Assembly (NCBI GenBank): GCA_951812665.1 | Contig: CATOST010000005.1 | Coordinates: 1 to 64,000, forward strand | Length of the DNA stretch: 64,000 bases | Source: an uncultured Acidobacteriota bacterium | Lineage (GTDB): Bacteria > Acidobacteriota > UBA6911 > RPQK01 > JAJDTT01 | Direction: 5' to 3' | Shown here: positions 15,260 through 22,352 of the stretch, piece after piece | Layout of the letters: the number at the start of each line of letters is the position of its first letter | Numbering within the stretch: position 1 is the stretch's first letter | Position numbers and translations under genes: made by a program | The notes under the pieces: generated by a model | What the model saw: the letters and a program-made list of their open reading frames with translations, nothing else | Database searches by the model: none | What the model was told of the DNA's origin: nothing

Positions 15260-16609
15260 ATGACCGACCCATCTCATGCGGAACAGACGCAAACAGCGCC
15301 CCGGGGATTCCGGCCCGTCCTGCGAAAGCTGGGTCCCGGGCTCATCATCTCCGGGTCCATCGTGGGTTCGGGAGAGCTCATCGCCACCACCACCCTCGGA
15401 GCCGAGGTCGGCTTCGTCGCCCTCTGGCTCATCATCCTGAGCTGCGGCATCAAGGTCGTGGTCCAGGAGGAGCTGGGACGGTATGTGGTGTCCTCCGGAG
15501 AGACCGCTCTGCAGGGGCTGAACCGGGTCCCGGGACCCCGGTGGCGGGTATCGTGGGTGGTCTGGTGCTGGTGGATCATGACCCTGGGAGTCGTCGTCCA
15601 AGGGGGCGGCATCGTCGGGGGGGTCGGTCAGGTCTTCCACCTCTTTCTGCCTCAGATCAGCGGGACCGCATGGGCCATGGTCGCCGCGGTCACGGTGATG
15701 GCGCTTCTGTTCCGGGGGCACTACGGCAGGGTGGAGAAGATTTGTGTGGGGATGGTCGTCAGCTTCACCTTCGTGACCATCGCCTGCGCCGTCCTGCTGG
15801 GGTGGACCCCTTTCTCCCCCACTGCCGAAGATTTCCTCTCCGGCCTGCGGTTCGGCCTTCCGGAGGGGGGGATCGCCGTCGCCTTCGCCGCCTTCGGAAT
15901 CACCGGCGTGGGCGCTACGGAGTTGATCATGTATCCCTACTGGTGCCTGGAGAAAGGCTACGCGCGCTTCGTGGGCCCCCGGGAAGAGGGCGCCGCTTGG
16001 GAAGGACGGGCGCGAGGCTGGATACGGGTCATGCAGGCGGACGTGCTCATGGCCATGGTGGTCTACACCACGGCTACGGTGGCCTTCTACATTCTGGGTG
16101 CGGCGGTCCTTCACGGGATGGGGACGGTCCCGGCGGGCTACGGCATGGTCTCCACTCTGTCGAACATGTACACCTCTACCCTGGGGCAGGGGGCCTTCTA
16201 CCTCTTTCTGGTAGGAGCTTTCTTCGTGCTCTACTCGACTCTCTTCGCCGGCGTCGCCAGCAGTTCCCGGGTCGTCACGGACTTCCTGCGTCTGGTGGGG
16301 GTGGCTCGGATCGACAGTGAGAGCCAACTCCTGTTCTGGAGGCGGGTGGTGATCGTCGTGGTCCCGACGCTTTACGTCCTGCTCTACGGATGGGTGGCGC
16401 AGCCGGTCTTCATGGTCATCATCGGCGGCATCTTCCAGGCGTGCATGCTCCCCGTCATCAGCTTCTCGGCCATCTACCTCCGCTACCGCCACACCGACCG
16501 GGCGATCCGGCCGAATCTCGCGGTCGACGTGCTGCTCTGGGCCTGCTCCACCGTCATGCTCCTCTTTGCCGTCTACTACGTGGCCAAGAGGCTCGGGTTC
16601 GGCGCCTGA
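15260..16609 (+). CDS. Nramp-family transporter lacking the canonical metal-binding motifs
   Basis: 449 residues with about 11 membrane helices. Start ATG 15260 follows 'caaggagagcc'. 'LGPGLIISGSIVGSGELIAT' is Nramp helix 1, but the DPGN metal motif is replaced by GSGE. In helix 6, 'AAFGITGVGATELIMYPYWC' replaces the usual MPH. The rest ('YGRVEKICVGMVVSFTFVTI', 'GAFFVLYSTLFAGVASSSRV') follows the family. Such divergent Nramp proteins occur in Planctomycetota and Acidobacteriota and may not carry Mn/Fe. It follows an esterase gene and converges on a methyltransferase remnant; its last 81 bp are duplicated at 24453-24533. Confidence 0.8.
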   Translation: MTDPSHAEQTQTAPRGFRPVLRKLGPGLIISGSIVGSGELIATTTLGAEVGFVALWLIILSCGIKVVVQEELGRYVVSSGETALQGLNRVPGPRWRVSWVVWCWWIMTLGVVVQGGGIVGGVGQVFHLFLPQISGTAWAMVAAVTVMALLFRGHYGRVEKICVGMVVSFTFVTIACAVLLGWTPFSPTAEDFLSGLRFGLPEGGIAVAFAAFGITGVGATELIMYPYWCLEKGYARFVGPREEGAAWEGRARGWIRVMQADVLMAMVVYTTATVAFYILGAAVLHGMGTVPAGYGMVSTLSNMYTSTLGQGAFYLFLVGAFFVLYSTLFAGVASSSRVVTDFLRLVGVARIDSESQLLFWRRVVIVVVPTLYVLLYGWVAQPVFMVIIGGIFQACMLPVISFSAIYLRYRHTDRAIRPNLAVDVLLWACSTVMLLFAVYYVAKRLGFGA

Positions 16610-16829
16610 CGGCCCGTCACACGGGTTGTCCCTACGGCACCGGTTTCCTGAAGATGACGATGTGCAAGCGGGGCAGGAGGTCCATCGTCTCGACCCTGAC
16701 CAGGGGATGCGCTGAGATCTGGCGCCAGACCTGATCCTGGTCCATCTTGTGCAGCCGGAGGATGGGAACCGCCGGATCTTCCGCCCGGTACTCCAGCCTC
16801 CACCAGGACCAGCCGCCCTCCCGGTTTCA
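16529..16829. repeat. Left copy of a ~300-bp direct duplication flanking the accessory island
   Basis: Covers the last 81 bp of the Nramp gene plus the 3' end of a convergent methyltransferase gene. The same arrangement, in the same orientation, occurs at 24453-24742. The Nramp part differs at 3 of 81 positions by my count; the methyltransferase part is more divergent (roughly four in five bases alike). Confidence 0.85.
16632..16829 (-). pseudogene. 3' remnant of an exported class I methyltransferase
   Basis: In the minus frame: 'EYRAEDPAVPILRLHKMDQD', 'QVWRQISAHPLVRVETMDLL', 'PRLHIVIFRKPVP', stop at 16632. This is a relative of the C-terminus of the intact methyltransferase at 24552-25271 ('EYRAEDPTVPILRLHKMSQD'). 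A small insertion at ~16797 shifts the frame before 'LKPGGRLVLVE', and the sequence ends abruptly at ~16829, where the 'gcgcgaaaaaag' island border begins. About three quarters of the gene is missing. Confidence 0.85.
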
Positions 16830-16875
16830 GGACGCCCGCGCGAAAAAAGCAACGCCCGCGCGAAAAAAGGGAAAC

Positions 16876-16899
16876 GAAAAAAGGGACAGTCTGTTTTTC
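16876..16899. repeat. 'aaagggacagtc' repeat at the left island border
   Basis: 'gaaaaaagggacagtctg' follows two copies of 'cgcgaaaaaag'. The matching repeat at the right border of the island is at 24347-24437. Confidence 0.55.
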
Positions 16900-16944
16900 T
16901 CCGAGCCGACCGAGTCGCGGCCCGTGAGCGGGTCCGCGAGCTGG

Positions 16945-18270
16945 TCACGGCGAGTCCTCTCGCGTGGATGCAAACTCGTCCGATCTGAAGGCGAGGCACT
17001 GGAAGTAGTCGTCAGTGCGTCTGTATTCCGAATCATCCGAATCCATGAAGTCTTCCAATCTTCGGATCACTTCGTCCTCGACTTCGGGTGCCGACATTTC
17101 GACAAGCTCCTCGTTGGATAGGATCTCCTCGCGATAGACCTTTTCCCAGCCGTATCCCTTGTCCTCGACAGAGTACTCGTCTGGTTTCTGTCGGTTGATC
17201 GGCGTCTTCTCCATAAAACTCTTTAGGCGATCCACGAACGAATGCCCCTTGCTGCTCTTGCTGTAGAAATTGAAATCCATCTCGACACTGCGATGTGTGA
17301 ATCCCATGCTCCAGGAAAGGGAGCCACGGTGGCCGCCCATGCTCTGCGCGGCGTCAGCCAGAGTAGTGTCCGTCCACCACAACCAATAAGCGGTCCGCGA
17401 GGGGTTGTTGGAATACTGCGGCGTACCGCCCCGGCCTTTCAAATAGTTTGCCACCGTAGCCCGCAGTTTCTTCGGATCGTGTCTGGATTGTCTCACCAGC
17501 CGGATGAGCGCGTCGCCGCTGCCTGTTTCATCTTTCGACACCCTCGCGCGGACGCCGGCGTCGCCCTCCTTCTCCAAGACCCGGCGCATCTCCTTCAGGA
17601 TGGAGCGATGGTCGTCGAGAAGCGCCTTGAAGCCCTCTCCGCCGGCGGGACGAAACCACCTCTCGACCAAGTCGAGGTACTGCCGGATGAAGGCCTGCAC
17701 GCTTGGAGACTGGAACTCCCCATCGACAAGGACTGAACGGATGGCTTCGTGGACGGACCCCCAACCAACATGGGCAATACTCGGGAAGTTGACGCTTCCG
17801 TCCGGCGAGGTGGTCAACAAGACGCTTCTCACCGTGTGGTTCTTGTGCTTTCCTCGTAGCTTGCGTTCGTAGCCCATGACTTGGCGAAGATGGTCGGAAG
17901 ACGCGGATTCCGTCTTGTTCTCGACGGCGATCAAGCACTTCTCCCTCTTGAAGTGGACCGTGATGTCGACGTAGTCCCGCTCTCTCCATACAGCGACATT
18001 CGCCGCCTTGAAGCTGGTTTGGGGAAGACGCCCCATATCCCCCGCCGCGAGTCTCCTATTGACGTGGTTGACGAACCATTTCAAGAACCGTGCGCCGATA
18101 CCGTGGGTGTCGGCGGGCCGGAGCAGCCACGCCAGCACGTTGCTGTGACGTATTTCGTAATCCGCGTACCGGAGAACATCGAACGTGTTGAATTCCCTTG
18201 GCTTCAGGAGTTCCCGCTGGTATGCCCGGAACCGGGGGTCGTCGATCAGGTTCCGCAGGTCACCTTCCAT
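16945..18270 (-). CDS. PD-(D/E)XK nuclease family protein (PDDEXK_4-like)
   Basis: 441 residues; ATG 18270 is preceded by 'cggaggagggtggacgc', a strong ribosome site. N-terminal 'FNTFDVLRYADYEIRHSNVL' and 'AWLLRPADTHGIGARFLKWF' plus the nuclease core 'DYVDITVHFKREKCLIAVEN' then 'KTESASSDHLRQVMGYER' give D102, E117 and K119, a D...ExK active site, with Q130 following. This matches PF14281-type proteins, which occur widely in defence islands. The C-terminal ~220 residues are unassigned and end in an acidic tail. It lies 175 bp downstream of the interrupted DUF4268 gene on the same strand, probably one operon. The specific target is unknown. Confidence 0.8.
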   Translation of the reverse strand: MEGDLRNLIDDPRFRAYQRELLKPREFNTFDVLRYADYEIRHSNVLAWLLRPADTHGIGARFLKWFVNHVNRRLAAGDMGRLPQTSFKAANVAVWRERDYVDITVHFKREKCLIAVENKTESASSDHLRQVMGYERKLRGKHKNHTVRSVLLTTSPDGSVNFPSIAHVGWGSVHEAIRSVLVDGEFQSPSVQAFIRQYLDLVERWFRPAGGEGFKALLDDHRSILKEMRRVLEKEGDAGVRARVSKDETGSGDALIRLVRQSRHDPKKLRATVANYLKGRGGTPQYSNNPSRTAYWLWWTDTTLADAAQSMGGHRGSLSWSMGFTHRSVEMDFNFYSKSSKGHSFVDRLKSFMEKTPINRQKPDEYSVEDKGYGWEKVYREEILSNEELVEMSAPEVEDEVIRRLEDFMDSDDSEYRRTDDYFQCLAFRSDEFASTREDSP

Positions 18271-18445
18271 GCGTCCACCCTCCTCCGGGTGGAGTGTGCC
18301 GTATAGCGTCTTTCGGCGACAAAGTATCCCTATCTAAATAGCTAAGCATAATATATTTTTCGGATTCTGAGACGGTCCCAGAGCATCTTCCCACGGCGCT
18401 CCCCCGTGGCCTTCCGCACCCGCCGCCGGACCCGGTGGCTCATTC
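18271..18445. other. Gap between the DUF4268 and nuclease genes with an AT-rich stretch
   Basis: The AT-rich run 'taaatagctaagcataatat' and following 'atttttcgg' (about 18333-18362) stands out in this GC-rich DNA and could hold a separate promoter for the nuclease gene. No clear -35/-10 pair could be fixed. Confidence 0.3.
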
Positions 18446-19275
18446 TCAGTCTTGCGGTATCTCCAACGCCACCACTCCGTGGCGTTCACAGAATTCCTTG
18501 ATGGTTTGCGGAATGCTGTGTGCCACAAGAAATGCGTGAGGCAGTCTGGTTGTGTCCAGTTGAGCCGCGAGGAGAGCATGGTACTTAAGCGCTTGGTGCG
18601 CGCCGGTCAAGGTCGATTGGTAGCCTTCCAATTCGATCTCGACCACGCAGTGGTCGCCGCTATCAAACTTGATCCACACGTCCACGCGATCTCCCGTCCT
18701 GAAACAGTGCTCAGCCTTAGCTTTGCCAGGACCGAGATTCAGCCTGTCTGAGTTTTCGACGATCAACTCCTTTAAATTGCGATGGTGCGTGCCTTCTCCC
18801 CCCGGCCCGTACTTGTGCTTGGGGTCAGCGTTCGCGGACAAGCTACGCAGGTGCTTGAGAACTGCCCTGTCCTTTGTCTGGCTCTCAGTCCCTGAGAGCC
18901 ACGTTTTTACGAGTGGAACAAAGAACTTTCGCATTTGATTCAGATGATCGGCGAGCCATTTATGCTGCTTGGGCCAAGCTTCTTTGTTTCTCGGGTGGGG
19001 TACGCACTCGCAGCGGACAGCGATTTTGGATTCGCCGTCCGCAGATTTAGGAGGTGCCCATTCCAGTTCCAGCCGGTCCTCGAATTCGAATTTCTCCTCG
19101 ATATCTTTCTTCTGCTGTTCGAGAAGACTAAAAAAGCATTTCGCTCCTTTGTTGCCCCATAGCTTTACCTCGATTCGTTTCTCCTTGGTACTCATCATTG
19201 CCGTCAGACCAAATTCTGCTCCCGAGTGCGAGCACGAGCGGGACCAGTAACGCATAGCGGGTGCCAGCTGTGGCT
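18446..19275 (-). pseudogene. DUF4268-type protein, 3' (C-terminal) part of a gene split by the IS3 element
   Basis: This frame gives 'MSTKEKRIEVKLWGNKGAKC', 'FFSLLEQQKKDIEEKFEFED' and 'AWPKQHKWLADHLNQMRKFF', matching the DUF4268 fold, then a C-terminal part 'GDRVDVWIKFDSGDHCVVEI' and 'ELEGYQSTLTGAHQALKYHA' that looks like a second restriction-nuclease-type domain (D...ExE). The first 38 codons lie across the IS at 20773-20884. Joining 19275 to 20773 (dropping the IS and one TCTT copy) restores one frame of about 313 residues. ATG 19255 or 19195 might still give a shortened product, but no good ribosome site precedes them. Confidence 0.8.
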
Positions 19276-19345
19276 TCTTTGAAGTGGTCCCAGATTTTTG
19301 GACCAGGGGTTAAGGTAAACTCCAGAGCCTTCGAGGAGGTCTGGA

Positions 19346-19630
19346 ATGGTAACGAAACGGAGACGATTCACGGCGGAGTTCAAGAAGCGAGTGGCGCTGG
19401 ACGCGCTCCGCGGAGACCACACGATTCAAGCGGTTGCGGCCAAGCACCAGGTGCATCCGAGCCAGGTGAGCACCTGGAAGCGTCAGGCCGTGGAGGGACT
19501 GAAGGAGGTGTTCTCAAACGGGCACTCCAAACGGGAGAAGAACCACGAAGTGAGGATTCGGGAGCTCCACGCGAAGATCGGAGAGTTGACGGTGGAGCGG
19601 GATTTTTTTCTGCGCGGGTTGGGACGCTGA
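19346..19630 (+). CDS. IS3-family transposase OrfA (HTH)
   Basis: 94 residues: 'MVTKRRRFTAEFKKRVALDA', 'LRGDHTIQAVAAKHQVHPSQ', 'VSTWKRQAVEGLKEVF', then a leucine-zipper-like 'VRIRELHAKIGELTVERDFF'. This is the DNA-binding half of an IS3 transposase. Start ATG 19346 follows 'cgaggaggtctgga'. It ends 12 codons past a run of seven T at 19603-19609, where -1 slippage puts the ribosome in the OrfB frame to make the fused transposase. Confidence 0.95.
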   Translation: MVTKRRRFTAEFKKRVALDALRGDHTIQAVAAKHQVHPSQVSTWKRQAVEGLKEVFSNGHSKREKNHEVRIRELHAKIGELTVERDFFLRGLGR

Positions 19631-19644
19631 GTCGGTCCGAGCGG

Positions 19645-20463
19645 ATGCGGATGCTGGAACGGGACGGAGAGTTGAGCGAGCGCCGGCAGTGCCGATTGCT
19701 GGGGATCAGTCGATCCTCGCTGTATTACACGCCCAAGGGGGAGAGCCCGGAGAACCTGGCGCTGATGCGCCGCCTGGACGAGTTGTCTCTCCAGTATCCG
19801 TTCTACGGTAGCCGACAGATGAGGCGGCACCTGCGCCGCGAAGGGGTCCGAGTGGGTCGGCACCGGATTCGGCGGTTGATGCGGCTCCTGGGGCTGAAGA
19901 CCATCTACCCGAAGCCGAGAACCAGCACGGCCCGGTCTGAACACCGTGTCTACCCCTATCTGCTTCGGGGCCTAAAGATCGAAGAGCCCCATCAGGTTTG
20001 GTGCGCGGACATCACGTATATCCCCGTGTACAAAGGGTATTTGTACCTGGTGGCGGTGATGGACTGGGCCCGTCGGTACGTCCTGTCGTGGCGGTTGTCC
20101 AACACCCTGGACAGCGAATTCTGTGTCGAGGCTCTGGAAAGGGCGCTCTCTCAAGGGGTCCCGACGATCTTCAACACGGATCAGGGGGCGCAGTTCACGA
20201 GCCGGGTGTTCACCGAGCGGGTGCAGGCGTCCGGGGCGCGGTGCTCGATGGATGGTCGCGGTCGTTGCCTGGACAACGTGTTCATCGAACGGCTGTGGCG
20301 GTCGCTGAAGTACGAAGCCGTGTACCTGCGGGAACTGGCGGACGGATTCGAGGCGTCACGGGTGATCGGTGAGTGGATGGAGTTCTACAACGGGGAGCGG
20401 CCGCACTCGGCGCTGGGTGGGCGGACCCCACGGGAAGCTCACCACGGGAGGGAGGCAGCGTGA
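19645..20463 (+). CDS. IS3-family transposase OrfB (rve/DDE integrase core)
   Basis: Taken from the first ATG in this frame; the functional product is probably the OrfAB fusion made by -1 slippage at T7 (19603-19609), read 'RDFFSARVGTLSRSERM'. HTH_21 region 'YPFYGSRQMRRHLRREGVRV', then the DDE core: 'VWCADITYIPVYKGYLYLVA' (first Asp), 'TIFNTDQGAQFTS' (second Asp) and 'DNVFIERLWRSLKYEAVY' (Glu). Ends with 'YNGERPHSALGGRTPRE'. The frame is intact, so the IS may be active. Confidence 0.95.
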   Translation: MRMLERDGELSERRQCRLLGISRSSLYYTPKGESPENLALMRRLDELSLQYPFYGSRQMRRHLRREGVRVGRHRIRRLMRLLGLKTIYPKPRTSTARSEHRVYPYLLRGLKIEEPHQVWCADITYIPVYKGYLYLVAVMDWARRYVLSWRLSNTLDSEFCVEALERALSQGVPTIFNTDQGAQFTSRVFTERVQASGARCSMDGRGRCLDNVFIERLWRSLKYEAVYLRELADGFEASRVIGEWMEFYNGERPHSALGGRTPREAHHGREAA

Positions 20464-20487
20464 AGTCGGGACACCGAAGCTCCGAAT

Positions 20488-20570
20488 ACGCCCTGGGGAG
20501 CGTCGAGTCAAGCCTCCGGCTCCTTCGCTTCGCTGCGGCCCTTCGGGTGACTCGACGCTCCCCAGGGCGT
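20488..20570. repeat. Perfect 23-bp inverted repeat inside the IS, 3' of OrfB
   Basis: Arms 20488-20510 and 20548-20570 are exact reverse complements (start acgccctgg, end gagtca), with a 37-bp loop. It follows the OrfB stop by 24 bp. It lacks a U-run, so it may be a transcription-blocking or sRNA-like structure rather than a classic terminator. Confidence 0.85.
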
Positions 20571-20772
20571 GAAGATCTGTCATGGCCGGAAGGGGACTTC
20601 CGGCCCTCTCGGACCGGAAACGACCACTTACATCACCACAACCAAGCGGCAAGCTGGCGTCGCTCGGCGGCACCATGTACCCTGGATTTGAGGGCGGAAA
20701 TTCACCATCGGAGTCTACTCTTCCCTACCTTAATTTGGCCCTCAAATGGTCCAACGAACCAGGACCGCCTCA

Positions 20773-20884
20773 TCTTGTCACCCCGAATCGGTCCACCAAC
20801 CTCGTCGAGCACCTTGTTGAGAGCGCACCAGTAAGCTCTCTGTATTTCCTTCAAGTTGGAGTCCTTGGGCGAGTGAGTGTCCAT
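20773..20884 (-). pseudogene. DUF4268-type protein, 5' (N-terminal) part of the IS-split gene
   Basis: ATG 20884 is preceded by an excellent ribosome site (gagagaaggaggtgga). It reads 'MDTHSPKDSNLKEIQRAYWC' then 'ALNKVLDEVGGPIRGDK' and enters the IS at 20772. 'QRAYWCALNKVL' fits the first helix of DUF4268 proteins ('...YWTALNEYL'). The next codons across the IS read KPQLAPA and then the 18446-19275 frame. This is the native start of the broken gene. Confidence 0.85.
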
Positions 20885-20951
20885 TCCACCTCCTTCTCTC
20901 AGAGGGGCGCTCCCCTCTTGTGGGTAATCCGTCCCCCGGACGGGACACGGT

Positions 20952-21265
20952 AACGTACCTACACCTCCAATGACATGGCGTCCTTCGCCTACGATATGGG
21001 CTATGTAGATGAGGCGGGCGACGTAAAACCACCCTTCATCTGGAACGAAGAGCGTCGTCTGATCCTGCGGTCCAAGCTCGACGCAGTGTTCTTCCATCTA
21101 TATGGCGTCACAGACCGCGACGATGTCCGCCACATCTACTCGACCTTTCCAATCGTCAAACGTCGGGAAGCAAGTATCCATGGCTGCTACTACTCCCGTG
21201 ATGTTTGCCTCGCCTGGATGAACGCGCTAAGCGCCGGCGCCCCGGATGCGGAGATCAATCTGTGA
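20952..21265 (+). pseudogene. C-terminal remnant of an Eco57I/TypeIIG-like N6-adenine DNA methylase
   Basis: Reads 'TYTSNDMASFAYDMGYVDEA', 'PPFIWNEERRLILRSKLDAV', 'FFHLYGVTDRDDVRHIYSTF', 'PIVKRREASIHGCYYSRDVC', 'LAWMNAL'. 'LTYTA.D...FA.D.GY...PPF.WDEERR..LR.ELDA...HLYGL.RDD' is the conserved C-terminal tail of large class I DNA methylase/restriction proteins. The catalytic domain (NPPY) is missing; a TAA stands at 20951 and no continuation exists upstream. It shows that a methylase-based restriction or BREX/DISARM-like gene once stood here. ATG 20975 could start a 96-residue peptide. Confidence 0.7.
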
Positions 21266-21611
21266 AGGCGTATCACTGTTCTGCGTGGGAGGTATTTAGC
21301 TTCTAAAGGGCGTATGCTGACTCGCTCAAACAGTGCGGCGAGAAGTTCTCTTTTTGCTCGATTCACCGTTTTGGAGGTTGCGATTGCTCCAACGCGCCCA
21401 CTCCGGCAGTGCCTCCCTCTCAGCCACCGCCACCTGCACGCCTGAGCTATTGCTGGGGACTATGGAAGTGGGACTGTGGCTACAGCGGTTCTGAGCCCGA
21501 ACCAACATGACAGTACAGGCTAGTAGTATAAGTTGCTCATTGAGTTCAGTTTGACTTGGCGGAAGAGGCCAGGGCGGAAGAGCGTGGGACATACCTAGTT
21601 GGATTGTTCAG
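21266..21611. other. Intergenic stretch without a supportable gene
   Basis: About 345 bp, lower GC than the neighbours. No domain-bearing frame was seen on either strand. It should include the promoter of the DUF5131-TcmP pair. Confidence 0.4.
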
Positions 21612-22337
21612 ATGGCGAGCAAATCCGCAATCGAATGGACTGATGCAACGTGGAACCCGGTAACCGGCTGCACTAAGGTCTCGCGCGGTTGCGACAATTG
21701 TTATGCTGAGCGCCTTGCCGAGCGGTTCCGCGGCACACCTGGGCATCCGTTCGAGACCGGGTTCGATCTTACGCTTCGCCCAGAGCGGCTTTCCCAACCA
21801 ATCTCCTGGAAACGGCCGAGAAGGATCTTCGTCAATTCGATGAGCGACCTGTTTCACAACAGAATACCGACAAGGTTCATTGATCGTGTTTTCGAGACGA
21901 TGGAGTCTGCTGACCAGCATGTATATCAGGTGCTCACGAAGCGAAGCTCATTGATGAAGACTTACCTGCAAAAGAGATACGGTGGCAGCGCGACGCCGCC
22001 CCATATCTGGTGCGGAGTGTCCGTTGAAGATCACAGGGCAACCGCCAGGATTCAGCACCTTAAGACGGCTCCGATCACCATCCGTTTTCTTTCCATCGAA
22101 CCGCTTCTCGGCCCTGTGGGAGAGATTGATCTGAAAGGGATTTCCTGGGTCATCGTCGGCGGGGAAAGCGGCCCGAAGGCACGCCCCATGCAACTACACT
22201 GGGTCCTTGATATCAGGGATATGTGCAATCAAAGTGGAGTTGATTTTTTCTTCAAACAATGGGGCGGGCGGACGCCAAAGGCGGGCGGACGCAAGCTTGA
22301 GGGCATTGAGCACAACGCCATGCCTGATTACCCTTGA
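21612..22337 (+). CDS. DUF5131 (phage Gp37/Gp68-family) three-Cys-motif protein
   Basis: 241 residues. 'SAIEWTDATWNPVTGCTKVS' then 'RGCDNCYAERLAERF' gives Cys20, Cys27 and Cys30, the three-Cys motif of PF07505, thought to bind an Fe-S cluster as in radical-SAM-like proteins. Further family marks are 'RIFVNSMSDLFH', 'HVYQVLTKRSSLM', 'HIWCGVSVED', 'RFLSIEPLLG', 'WVIVGGESGPKARPM' and 'FFFKQWGGR'. It ends 15 bp before TcmP, its usual partner. The reaction is not established; a nucleic-acid modification or defence role is inferred from partners and location. Confidence 0.9.
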   Translation: MASKSAIEWTDATWNPVTGCTKVSRGCDNCYAERLAERFRGTPGHPFETGFDLTLRPERLSQPISWKRPRRIFVNSMSDLFHNRIPTRFIDRVFETMESADQHVYQVLTKRSSLMKTYLQKRYGGSATPPHIWCGVSVEDHRATARIQHLKTAPITIRFLSIEPLLGPVGEIDLKGISWVIVGGESGPKARPMQLHWVLDIRDMCNQSGVDFFFKQWGGRTPKAGGRKLEGIEHNAMPDYP

Positions 22338-22352
22338 AGGAGGCGCGAGACC

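Larger units (their letters stand above)
19280..20772 (+). mobile_element. IS3-family insertion sequence (1493 bp) with 4-bp target duplication
   Basis: Left end 'tgaagtggtcccagattttt' and right end '...ggtccaacgaaccaggaccgcctca' form imperfect terminal inverted repeats (about 13 of the outer 20 positions match) with TG...CA tips. The flanking bases are TCTT on both sides (19276-19279 and 20773-20776), a 4-bp target duplication within the IS3-family range. It encodes OrfA and OrfB joined by a T7 frameshift site and has a long hairpin downstream of OrfB. It is inserted in the DUF4268 gene, antisense to it. Confidence 0.9.

Noticed and set aside
15248..16999. 583-codon minus-strand frame over the Nramp gene
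   Set aside because: His/Asp/Arg-rich antisense of a hydrophobic transporter; no ribosome site.
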